Positions 1-10,317 of a DNA stretch of 64,000 nt are shown piece by piece. The translations under genes and the position numbers were made by a program. Under the pieces are notes generated by a model. That model did not search any database. It saw only the letters and a list, made by a program, of their open reading frames with translations, and was not told the DNA's origin. The stretch spans positions 8,429,945 to 8,493,944 of the forward strand of contig NC_012878.2 of assembly GCF_000003195.3 (NCBI RefSeq). Direction: 5' to 3'. Each line of letters starts with the position of its first letter. Positions within the stretch are counted from its first letter, which is position 1. This DNA comes from Sorghum bicolor (Eukaryota; Streptophyta; Magnoliopsida; Poales; Poaceae).

Positions 1-989
1 TTTACAAAAACCACCTTGTAAAATCGATTAACCGACGCGAAGAACTTAAAAATGCCCGCCATGATTAATATCGATTAACCGTGGCAGTTGTTGTAAAGTG
101 ACTGTCTCGGTAAATACATTAACCAAGACGGTTACATTACAAAGCCCGCCTCAGTAAATATTTGGCCCATACAGCCCATCTAGGCTCGGTAACGGGTTTC
201 TAATATATACGTGAGCACAACAAACCCTAACTCCACTCCTCCCCTCCCTCGCTCTCAGTCGTGCAGCAGCCCATCCCCTCGGCGTGAACAGACCGAGCTT
301 TTTCTCAAGCTTCTCTTCCCCAGCCGTGCGTCGTGCCCCATCCCTGCCCCGTTCCCATAGCCGGCGGCCTCCTCTTGAGCTTCCCTCCCGTCAGCGCCCA
401 TCTCCCTCCCTTATTCCCAACCACGACAGCATGTAGGCTGGGTGCGCGGCGCGGCACCCTCTCCCTGCGGTGGCTCAGGGACGTGGCCCCTCCAATGGGG
501 TACGACGTAGGTGGCGCGACCCCTCTAGCGGCGTGGCGCGTGGAGCGTGTCCCCTCTAACGCTGGCAAGACCGAGGGGACGCAACTCCTCTCGACTCCGG
601 CGGCGGCGCGGGGGGCGCGGCCCCTCCTCTATCTATGGTGTGAGGCCGGATCTGGCTTCTCCAGCATGGATCTGCGCGTAGGGCAGCTAAATCCGAGCGG
701 CAACGGCGCTCTTGGCGTGGATCTGGCGTGGGGCGGCGGCGGCGCTCCTCCTGTGATGGCGGCTGTCCAGCGAGGACCAGCGATGACAGCGACCCATGTA
801 TGGGCTCGACGGGCTTGTGATGGGCTCACCGGGCCTAGCCATGGATTTTTTTATTTGATTAACCGAGGCGGGCAGCAAAACGCCTCAGAAAATACCTCCA
901 TTTATTATGACCTTTCATTCGATGTGTTTTTGTTGCCCGCCTTGGTAAATAAAAAATGCTCGTCTTGAAAATGATTTTCCGTAGTAGTG
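1..989. mobile_element. CACTA DNA transposon, right-hand part (left end outside window)
   Basis: The right end reads inward as CACTACTACGGAAAATC (the complement of 973-989), a CACTA-superfamily terminus. Short subterminal repeats of the type TTAACCGAGGCGG / CCTCGGTAAAT occur in both orientations near 20-170 and 860-950, as expected for transposase binding sites. The middle (about 190-850) is GC-rich and begins with a TATA-like stretch near 200-212, so it may be a captured host promoter and first exon. No transposase domain can be recognised. The left terminus is not in the window, so the target duplication cannot be checked. Confidence 0.6.
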
Positions 990-992
990 TCT

Positions 993-1896
993 TCGTGTCT
1001 TCGCTTTCGGGTTTTACTTGGTGTCTTGAACTCGTATAGCATGTCTTGTTTGTTCTCAACGGTAGCTCTAGTGTCTTGTTCGAGGTGCTGATCACTCCAA
1101 CCTTCAGAGTGCCTAATTCCAAGCCAACCTTACATCCAATGAACTAAACCTAACAGGTTTTTGGCTGTTGATTACAGCTGCTGTCAAGAATAGTTAGCAA
1201 TTATTCCGCTGGTAAGGGCCACAGTATTCAAAGAATTTATAAACAATAATATCCTCGTGCTTGTGCCCTCGTGAGCTGCACATTTATTAATGTGCTCTAT
1301 CTTTCGCGCATTCCCATTTGAACTGGCAAAGGCCAGATTGTGGTATGTCTAGCGCAAATGCATGCGTCGTTAATAAATTTTAAAGATGTAGAAGAGGACA
1401 ACTTTAACGTTCATATATTACGAATGGGTTCACTTTTACCCCCCTCTATAAAAAATATCGAACTGTTTAAGCTTTGTCTTAAGTCAAATTAAACTTGGGT
1501 ACCTTTAACTTTACATGATACAACGCGGTATTAATTTATTTCATCTCTTCAACATGATAAAGCGTATTTATCTTTTCTTTTTGAACATTAAGCGTATCAA
1601 TGAAAAAATTCCGGCCTCTGCATTACAATGTTACCAGCTTATATTGTTAATCTCTTGAATAGTTCAACGATTCTTATCGCAAAGCAATTAAGTTCAAACA
1701 ACAGAAAACCAAAAGTAGGCGACAACATGGAGTCATTATTAGTCATCAAGCACGGATTCGGGCATATTATAACAACAATCTAAAAGCATTTCATCTTCTC
1801 ATAACAGGCTATCATTGCAACACATTATGGACGGTCGGCCATTATTGGATGATCGGGCAGCTCGAAGTTGCGTTGCCTGTCTGCTGTCGCCCTAGC
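993..1896. other. Intergenic DNA, 3' flank of the phosphatase gene
   Basis: No coding region, RNA gene or recognisable repeat terminus was found here. It is AT-rich. Because the phosphatase gene is transcribed leftward, the segment next to 1896 should hold its 3' UTR and polyadenylation signals, which were not placed. Confidence 0.4.
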
Positions 1897-2878
1897 TTAG
1901 CCAATGTAGTACAAGGGGTCGGGCAGCTTGAAGGTGCGCGCACCCTCCGGTGCGCCAAGGATGTCGCTCCACTGGTCGCCGATGTTGCCGACGATGACGT
2001 ACCCAGCGTTCTGGAGCTTCTGCCGTGCACCGGACTTGTAGCCGATGGCGGTGCCCTTGAAGCCGATGGGCTTGAGCAGCAGATGCATCCAGCCGGAGTA
2101 GCCCTGGCGGCGGAGGTTGGTGACGGTGATGGCCCTCTGGTCCTCGGTGCGCCCCGTCAGGAACACCGGCTTGATGCCGAGCGAGATCAGCTTCTTGAAG
2201 AGCCGCTGCGTCTCCGGCAGCACCGGCGCGCTCCCCTCCAGCACGTACTCGTTGAAGCTCGTCGCGTTGTAGGGCTTAGTACTGTGATCAAGAAAAGAAA
2301 CACATGGATTCGCAGGTTCGTTATAATTAGCACATAGCGTGTTAGTTTTAATTTATTACGTCAGTGTGAATGGAAAACTATATATGTACATGGATACGCA
2401 CGTACCCGAAGCCGTGTTTGGCGTAGTAGGGGAGGTTGGAGAGCGAGGTCTCGTCGATATCGAACACCCACACCTCCTTGCCGTTGCCGGCGAGCTTGAG
2501 CCCCTCGGCGTACGCGATGGCCTCGTCGGCGACGACGCGGGAGTCCAGGCGGTATTGCCGGCCGAGCATGTAGTGGCCGACGTAGTGCTCGCAGTTGGCG
2601 GGCACCGTCTTCCAGTCGCGCTTGTTGTAGGCCTCCACGGCCAGGCGCCAGCTGTCGCACGGCACGCCGGCGCGCCGGCCCAGGTCTCCGGCGGAGCCTA
2701 CCAGCGGGTGCAGAGCGTGGATCAGCGGCGCGGCCATGCCTTCCTGGAGACGGGCCGCCGCCTCCTCTATCGCACGCGTCGTGGGCATCCGGATGTTCAG
2801 ATCCCATGCGGCGCAGGAGCAGTGGCCGGTTGCCATGAGAGCAGCCACGAGCAGGACGAGCTTGGCAGCCGCCGCCAT
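1897..2878 (-). CDS. HAD-superfamily acid phosphatase / vegetative storage protein-like (two exons)
   Basis: Exon 1 is 2878-2406 and exon 2 is 2281-1897. The 124-bp intron (2405-2282) has a GT donor and an AG acceptor, and joining gives 285 residues, a usual length for plant class-B acid phosphatase (HAD subfamily IIIB) proteins. Residues 1-23 form a hydrophobic signal peptide, suggesting secretion or vacuolar delivery. HAD motif I is FDIDET (Asp140 and Asp142), motif II is FLTGR with Thr200, the motif III lysine is probably Lys240, and motif IV is GDQWSD at 259-264. Both motif I aspartates are present, unlike the storage forms known to have lost the nucleophile, so an active phosphatase is likely. 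The natural substrate cannot be told. Start: ATG at 2876-2878 directly before the signal peptide; stop TAA at 1897-1899. It is the only host gene here that looks intact. Confidence 0.93.
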
Positions 2879-3019
2879 TGCTAGATGCTTGTTGGTGTTG
2901 TGATGGCCAACTGACCGTGGGGGTTCATACTAATAGAGGGTGCTTTGCATGGTGGTTGGTGGGATTTGCAGTGGAGTCTGATCTGATCCGCATGTCAAGG
3001 ATGAGCGTGGTGCGTGGAG

Positions 3020-3048
3020 CACGTGCATTGTAGTCCGATCTGCACGTG
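3020..3048 (-). promoter_or_regulatory. Two G-box elements upstream of the phosphatase gene
   Basis: CACGTG occurs at 3020-3025 and again at 3043-3048, 142 and 165 bp upstream of the start codon. G-boxes bind bZIP and bHLH factors in plants, and jasmonate or abscisic acid control is known for some storage-type phosphatases. The spacing to the gene is seen; the regulatory role is inferred. No strong TATA box was found in the expected place. Confidence 0.45.
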
Positions 3049-3159
3049 AGGGGGTCACAAAAAGATATGGTAATTATTAGAGACATTCGTCGTCTTTGAT
3101 TCAAAGCCTGTCTATAACTCCCCCGATCAGCAATAAGGGCCACTTTGCTACGTGCTATG

Positions 3160-3382
3160 ACTGAGTCTATAGGAGCTAGCTAGCTAAAAATTAGCTCTAT
3201 ATCAATAGGACAGCTAATTGGTGTGGGCTAATTCTTTAACCAAAGTCTATAATTGGTTATTAGCCAACTAGCAAATCAATCATAGCTAATTCGGACTACT
3301 TCTAGCCTCAACTAATAATTAACCATATGTATCAAACAGACCCTAAGGGCATCCGCAACCATATGTATCAAACAGACCCTAA
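3160..3382. repeat. Possible degenerate MITE
   Basis: AT-rich DNA with repeated TAGCTAGC and AGCTAATT words whose right edge is the complement of GGGTCTGTTTGATACATA, a terminus style common in grass MITEs. The left terminus is not convincing and no target duplication was found. Confidence 0.35.
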
Positions 3383-3392
3383 GGGCATCCGC
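3321..3392. repeat. 36-bp perfect tandem duplication at the MITE border
   Basis: Positions 3321-3356 and 3357-3392 are identical. Each copy contains flanking DNA, the TAA target site and the first ten bases of the MITE (GGGCATCCGC), so the duplication includes the insertion junction itself. Confidence 0.9.
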
Positions 3393-3742
3393 AATGGTAT
3401 TCAAATCGCTAGCTAGCTATTTGATCTCTATGAAGAATGTTATTGACTCTCAATGGCAATTTGCAAATAGCTAGCTTAGAAAGTTGCTAGCTATTATGAA
3501 GTCGCTAGCTATTGTGGAGAGTATTGAAGAGAGTTATTTCTAGAAGATCGTGCTAGATTATCTATTTATGAGTCGCTAGCTATTAGGAAGTCGCTAGCTA
3601 TTTGATCTCTCTCCTCAATAGCCAATGAGAGTGCTACTTTTTTATTATTTTTATACGTCATCTCGCTAGCTATTTGTAAAGCGCTATTGAGAGCCAATAA
3701 AATTCATCCTAGCTAGCTATTTGATAGCCATTGCGGATGGCC
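3383..3742. mobile_element. Tourist-like (PIF/Harbinger) MITE
   Basis: A 360-bp non-coding element with terminal inverted repeats GGGCATCCGCAATGG at the left and, read inward, GGCCATCCGCAATGG at the right. It is flanked by TAA on both sides (3380-3382 and 3743-3745), the trinucleotide duplication typical of PIF/Harbinger. Internal CTAGCTAGCTATTTG words are repeated several times. It depends on a transposase from elsewhere. Confidence 0.85.
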
Positions 3743-4029
3743 TAAAATGAAGGCCAGTGAGGGCTTAAGACCCTATTGATTGACTATTCATGACCTCTGG
3801 TATGCTACTGTTCCCTTCAGGCACTTTCACACTCTTTACTAGACATTGCTTTATTCCCACTATTTAATATTGTTCACCAGAATTGTTTTCTGACACTGTT
3901 GTGTTTTTTTTTACAACCTTCAGCGATTGGATCGGACGAGCGATCGAGTTGGCGTGGGCGCGCATGCAGCTTTTGGTCCTTGGCTTGGCTGAATATTAAA
4001 TCTCAACACTACCAGATTAGTGGAGTTGC

Positions 4030-4350
4030 CCTAGTACAAATAACACTCGGGAACAGGCTGAATACACACGGTAAACCTATCTCCGAGCGCTGGCTCTCGG
4101 AACTCCTCCGTCGGAGGCATTTATTCGGGGAAATGCGGGCTTCACCGAGTGTTTACTCGTACACACCAGGGAAAGTTGGAGTTCCATGTGCCCAGCCCAT
4201 CCACTAGGGAGAGCGTGTTGCACTAGGGAAGTTAGACTGTAACGGCAGGTTGATTATCTAACGGCTGCTTATTCCGTGTGCTTTGGGCACAATAGCACTC
4301 GGGAAAGCATGTGCAAATATTATGTAACAATTACACTCGGGAAATTAAGG
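4030..4350. repeat. Left subterminal repeats of CACTA element A
   Basis: Multiple short words related to CACTCGGGAA and its complement TTCCCGAGTG (for example near 4045, 4298, 4333) lie directly inside the left terminus. Such arrays bind the CACTA transposase accessory protein in known elements. The apparent reading frames here are repeat translation. Confidence 0.6.
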
Positions 4351-4364
4351 ATAATATCATTCTA

Positions 4365-5286
4365 TTATGCCCTGTTCATTTGCAGGCATTCTAGGAGATT
4401 TTTTAGGCACCATACAACCATAGAACACATCCAAGCATGCACTGAACATGACATATATATGATAAGAACATCAATTAACTTACAAAAAACAATCCATTTC
4501 AGGGAAAAACAAATTATTACATCATGCACTTTATTAATTAACATCCCAGTTTCAACATTTCTTCCATGTCTAACAAACAAAAGAATACATTACGCGCACA
4601 CAAACAAATAGATGTCCAGCCTTAAGCAAACTAAAATTTCAATGCGGATATGGAATCCATGAGCTCAAAATTATGCCAGTATTTGAGCCAATCCTCGAGT
4701 TGGAAGCGAACCGAAAGACAGCAAGTCAGTGTAAGATAGCATGTTATATTAGCATCAGTTTTCGAATAAAAAATATCTCAAGTTTGCTCACACTACCTCC
4801 AATCAATTTCATAATAGAACTGATCCGGGCAGCGCACGTAGGGTACGCTAGACCCTAGGTGTTGTTGAATGCGCTGCTTATATGTTAGAAAAAGCAGGTT
4901 AGAATATTACTAAATCAAACATAATACCACATGATTACCAAAGTAATGGCTATTAGCTAAGGGATTAACAATGAAAATCTTTTAGCATCATGTCTGCATT
5001 CTTTAACAAACTAGTGCAGTTCTGAGCATGTACGGGTACTAGCAAAAGCTAGCTGCATGCACATCAGGGGTAGACATGAGAACATGTAGAACAAGTGTTG
5101 TTAATGCAAAGAACAGATCTGACCAAATATTATCAGTGGATTGAGATAAATTGAAATGGATCAATGTATAATGATGTATGTCTCTGTCATCTGAGGAGAA
5201 AGTTGATAGATAATTGGCAACCCCTTCTAGCTCAATCAATGAACCATGCTATATCACTACCAACTACAGTATATTGAGGCAACAAC
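4365..5286. other. Interior of CACTA element A, no gene recognised
   Basis: AT-rich sequence with short frames only. It could be intron sequence captured together with the leucine-rich-repeat pieces to its right, but nothing specific can be named. Confidence 0.35.
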
Positions 5287-6195
5287 TTACCAATTTCCTC
5301 TGATAATGAACCAGAAAATCACTTCATGGCAATAATATCTGTATGCATGCTCTGCCACGACATTGCCTTTCACCATGCATCTTGAGCCTTTTGGAACCGC
5401 CAAGGCTTTCTCTACATGAACCACTACAAGACTGTTAAGTTTCAACCAGTTAACAAAAGTCAAGTGTAGTCAGCATTGTGTGTACCACTTACATGTAGAT
5501 ACCACTCCTTTGTACGATACTTTCTACATGCCTCGGATCAAGATATGAAAACCTGAGAATCATTCAATGTTTGAGAATCTTAACTAGATTGCAAACTGGC
5601 AACAACATTGTGCCATGAAGTCTATCATAACATTGTGCCTTGAACACATTAAATCAACTAGGAATAATAGAATGACATCTCTGAAACCAGGTTATTGCAC
5701 TGTAAACTGGGTTATCAAGCTGACCTTCCAAGGGAGCTGCTGATCCAAAGTTGAGACAACATCAATCAGCACCTGGGTCAATGTCAGGATTATTTTCAAC
5801 AAATAATGAATAAGAGAGACTAATACGATGGCGGAATTCGAGATGCTTACTGGTAGTATAGCATAAACGAAAACAAGCATAGCAAGCAAACCAACTAAAT
5901 AACTAAGGACACGGCCATAAGGCACCAACTACTAAACAATTTTATTAACTATGTGAAACGCTCCTGAGAGTCATCTGAACCACAGGGAAAGTCAAAAGTA
6001 ACATTTTTCCTCTTGCAGAAACCTCTCTTCTCCCTCTCATGTATAGATCCAACACAATAAAATTTACAAGAACATCTAGCAATAAAAATAAAAATATACA
6101 AAGACATACATTTTATTAATTTGTTAGAACTTACCAATTTCCTCTGGGATTGAACCAAGGAAATTACCATCTTGAAGTATTGCTGCAAATTTCAA
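5287..6195 (-). pseudogene. Captured leucine-rich-repeat gene fragments (exon pieces)
   Basis: Two places on the minus strand read like the last part of plant LRR exons followed by a splice donor. Near 6190-6135 the frame gives LQDGNFLGSIPEEIG followed by a GTAAG donor. Near 5340-5290 a frame gives FSGSLSEEIG, also followed by GTAAG. The LxxNxFxGSIPxEIG pattern is that of plant extracellular LRRs in receptor-like kinases. A further possible exon, bounded by AG and GT, lies near 5773-5725. No kinase domain is visible and stop codons surround the pieces, so this is best read as a host gene fragment picked up by CACTA element A. The repeat match is short, so the assignment is tentative. Confidence 0.45.
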
Positions 6196-6837
6196 TTTAA
6201 GAGTTGAATGAGTGCACAGCGAAACAAAATATTGATACAACATACAAGACAGAAGTTTTGATGATTTAATTAAATAAAGTTTGTACTAAACAATTAGAAA
6301 CATCCTTAACCTGCTAGAGTGGACTGAATGGCTGTCCTCTAGAACTTGTTAGTGCTGGCATGGCTACCTTTATACTTTAGGCTTTTTGGCCTTCTCAAAC
6401 AATTCCTCATTCTCCGCTAGCTGACGTGAAATTTATAGCTATGTAATTTAGACAAATATATCAAAATGGGAACAGTGTTGGATCTCGTCATCAGATCAAC
6501 ACAATCCCAGAACAGAGCATAGGCATGCAAATTTTGTTGACGCTGAAATTACAGCCAAAACTCAAGTTGCTTCAGTTCTTCAAGCTACTAGTGCCTCCAC
6601 TACATTGCAGACTTAATAAAAACTATAAAACGTGTTAAAACCCTAGGTTGAATGAATAAATGACAGGCCTAATAATGTGTACAGTACAGTAATACAACCA
6701 TTAATTGAACCCTTATGAACAAGTGATGAATGGATTAAGAGAGGGAGGCCGATGGGCCAAAAATCTCACCTCAGGAACACGCAAGTAGTGCAGATCTAGC
6801 GATGGATTAGGGATTCTCAGTGGGGAACACTACTGGA

Positions 6838-7190
6838 CGCGCCCTCTTTGCCGAGGGCCTGAAGCCCTCGGCAAAAGCCCAAAAACCCTCGGCAAAGGCT
6901 TTGTCGAGGGCAGCCCTCGGCAAAGAGCTCTCGGGAAATTTTGAGTCGGCAAAGAGAGCCTTTGCCGAGGGCTCTTTATCAGGCACTCGGCAAAGCCTTT
7001 GCCGAGGGCCAACAGACAACGTCGTTTCTTTTGGATGGAGTCTTTGCCGAGGGCCACCACCTATGGCCCTCGGCAAAGAAAATATGCAGAATTGTTTTCA
7101 AAAAATTCTTTGCCGAGGGCTTCAGTTAGGCCCTCGGCAAAGACTAATTCTTTGCCGAGGGCTATAGTGAGGGCCCTCGGCAAAGACCCA
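6838..7190. repeat. Left subterminal repeats of CACTA element B
   Basis: At least ten copies of TTTGCCGAGGGC or its complement GCCCTCGGCAAA, often as facing pairs that would form hairpins. This is the usual subterminal array of a large grass CACTA family. Open frames across it (with recurrent FAEG, PRQR or LCRG words) are artefacts of the repeat. Confidence 0.9.
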
Positions 7191-7199
7191 ATGGTTTTT

Positions 7200-9240
7200 T
7201 AAAAAAAACTGATCGGACATCAATTATTACAAATGGAGCTTGAAAATTGATCTGTCAACAATTATTACAAATATCACACTGAGCTTTGAAAGTTCATTCA
7301 GTACATACATAGCTAGAATTCAACATCAAAATACAAGCATCTTCAGAAATTTGATCAAAAGTTTACAGTTGCTCATATAGGTCAATATCACACCTACTTC
7401 CAGTAGCTATAACAGATAATTCATCTTGGGGTTTATACAAGTTCAGATCAAAGCATCTGTCAGATTTATAAAATTTCAGTGAATTAAATACTCATATGTG
7501 CATACAGACTGCATATGAAAAATAGCACATCAATTCAAAATAAGCAGCTAGTAATAATTAAATGATTATGAAATGATGATTGATATGTAACGAAGGTTCA
7601 TGTGAGTAGGCAAGTCACGAACTTATATCAATGAACAGAGCAATTAATATGCAAAGATAGGTTCTGCTATAAATCTAAAACTGTTGGCCTTCTCCTATGA
7701 ATCTAACAAGTAATTCAAAGCTGAAACTAAAATGAGTTGGCTGTACTGCTACTCGCCACCAATGTTGTGTTGCTTACCTGAGATAGGGATGGACACGAGC
7801 AGCTGCAACAATGTCATGGACCTACAGGAAACAAACAATAGATAACATAAGTAATTCAAATCAGCATTCAATTCACCAGATATGCAACAAAGGTAATAAA
7901 GTCCCTTTTGCTGGGGATCACTCACTTCTTCTATAATTTCAGAAATTACACACTGGATGTTGTGTAAGCTATATGAACATGAATACTAAAGTGCCACTTA
8001 CTATGTTATTGCCTGATCTCTTACTCGGAATCTATCACCTAAATGTATTGCTGCCTATGTGTAGATACCAGGATTTGGTTCAGTCGACAATCGCCCTCTA
8101 CAGCCATCTAGGTAAGAAAAAACAAAAATGTTCAGGGCTGTACAGCAAACGGCAAAATCCTGACAGGGAACTTAAAAAAATCATAACTCCCAAGTCTGGT
8201 GGGCTAAAATCACGAAATTTTAGGACAACATAGATATGTAAGTTATCTATAACTTTTACAGTAACAAGATTCACAGAAAAGATCATTTAAATACACAAAA
8301 TATTTTTTCAAGCAGAATTATACACTCTCCTAGGTGCCATATAATATATAATGGGAAGGTCAGAAGCACCTCTACGCCCTCCAAATATAGTATTAACAAC
8401 ATTAATGTGCATGTCTAAACTACAAAAGCATGAACGGCAATTTCACAAAAACCCTGCCCATGCGCCACCCGTAGGGCTCGCCCCTGAGCCACACAGACTG
8501 TCGGAGTCCCTGACCCGTAACACTGACACAGGCACAATCAAACGAATGGTGTGGCAAGGCCACGCCTATTTTATAGTATGAACTAAGGCCTGATACAATT
8601 CAACAATGGCGACACACATGCAAAGGAAACATGAACTGCATATATTTACTAATCAAGAGTGGCGCACATAGAAATAAATATGCAATGTTAGACGTGTATC
8701 TTTAGGAGCCATTTGAGCTTCTCAAAACTCCCTCCTGAATTGCAAACAGAGAAAGATCATTATGTCAGGCGGCTGGAGATGCAAAGGAGGAGACAAGATC
8801 ATGAGAACTGGAATGAACCACAGAAGGATCTTATCATCCAACATTATTACATGGAAGGTACTTATTAACAATAATTCTCAGTCTATTGTTGACCCAAAGT
8901 TAACACCGAAATCAGAATCCTAGAAACACCATTACTAAATCTACCTCATGCCCAAATCAACCATGGCTAATATTGACAACAACCTTACAGATCAAAGGGA
9001 CTTGTCGCGGAACCTTCTCACAATTAACAGCAAAAGCTTTCCATAAGAGCAGATACACGAAACCTATAGGTGAAAGAGAGCCTCACGGTGAAACAAAGCC
9101 TGACATGCGAGCTACACTTCGAGAGACAACTGCCACCGGCAAACCAACAGAGAACAGATCCGAGCGCTTCCATGACCGAGCCAGCGCTACCCAACATATA
9201 TAAGGACTGAACGAAACAGGGTGGGAGGGTGAGGAAGAGG
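7200..9240. other. Interior of CACTA element B, left side
   Basis: About 2 kb with only short frames. It resembles intron and UTR sequence more than any transposase. A TATA-like ATATATAAGG lies near 9197-9206, just left of the retrotransposon, so a captured promoter region is possible. No product can be named. Confidence 0.35.
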
Positions 9241-9245
9241 AGAAC

Positions 9246-9537
9246 TGTCACACCTGGAGCTGGACACTGAGAGGGTGTACCACAATCCAGGCGTTTCCTT
9301 ACTTGTTAAACGCACTTGTTAGTTTACGCTTTCATACTTATACTGCCAGTAGGGCCAGTTGGCCAGAGTCTGTATCGACAGATATATGCCTGGACTTGTA
9401 AACAGAGAGGACCATCGTTCATTCAGTAAAGATTCGAAGCCAAGGCAGAGGGGTTTACCTCGCCCGCTTCCTCGTACATCTGTGTCCACGCGTGCGCTCA
9501 CGCCGCCGGCGATCGCCGGCGGTCCAAGGGTGTTACA
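9246..9537 (+). repeat. 5' LTR of the Reina-like element
   Basis: Begins TGTCACACC and ends GGGTGTTACA. It matches 14952-15243 at 289 of 292 positions by direct reading; the mismatches are in the CTTATACTG, TATCGACAG and GCCGCCGG neighbourhoods. Confidence 0.95.
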
Positions 9538-9539
9538 AG

Positions 9540-9553
9540 TGGTATCGGAGCCT
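9540..9553 (+). other. Primer-binding site of the Reina-like element
   Basis: TGGTATCGGAGCC starts two bases after the 5' LTR and resembles the initiator methionine tRNA 3' end complement (TGGTATCAGAGC) with one substitution. Confidence 0.8.
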
Positions 9554-10317
9554 TCTATCCTCGGCGTGGGTGTCGAGCTCTACCGCTCTTCATCATCGCC
9601 AGTTACCAGTTCGTCGCGCACCAACTCCGACAAGTATCAGGTGACGGATCCGCCCCATCCACCCATCTCCCAACTCCACTACTCTACGATCTACCACCCC
9701 TTTCACTTTCCATCCATGCCTGGGCTGCTGTTGGGTCAGTTTGCGTAGATCGCGATCGTAATTCCGGTGGGCAGGCTCTTCTCGGGTCACACCCGCAAGG
9801 TGTTCGACCAGAGAACCCAGAGGTCCCTCCTTTGGTTGATCGGGTCCGCGAACTAGTCCGACGATGCCTTCCACCAAATTCACCTCCACAAACCACCTTT
9901 CTCAGATCCGTAACATTCTTTACAAGCACACTTCACCTGGGGGACTACATCAACAACCTGGTTCGGCGGCGTGAACCTCTGAGAGCACCACAACTTCTGC
10001 TCTTTTACAGCAATTGGCACGTTTGAAGGCACGGTGAGGGTTGCAAGGCACTTGTTCTTGCGTAAAATTCCGTAGCTTGTTCCTTCATATCGGTGCGGTG
10101 GCGTTGGCGGGAGAGTGTCCGTGATCTTGGGTTGCGGGGCGCTTGTTCCCGTGTAAAATTCCTCGGATCAGCCTCACTCTCAGGCGGCGGTGTGAGGTAG
10201 CAGCAACCAAAAAGGGGAGGATCTGTCCAAACCTGTTGACCGCTCCTGGATCTTTCTGTATCAGCCATCACAGCTCCTATCAAACCCTCCAAGCAAACTC
10301 AAATTCTCTTGGACAGC

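Noticed and set aside
333..968. 211-codon frame on the plus strand
   Set aside because: Lies in GC-rich CACTA DNA, overlaps frames on the other strand, runs into the terminal repeat, and shows no domain.
6807..7202. Several overlapping frames on both strands
   Set aside because: They are translations of the TTTGCCGAGGGC repeat array, giving periodic peptides in every frame.
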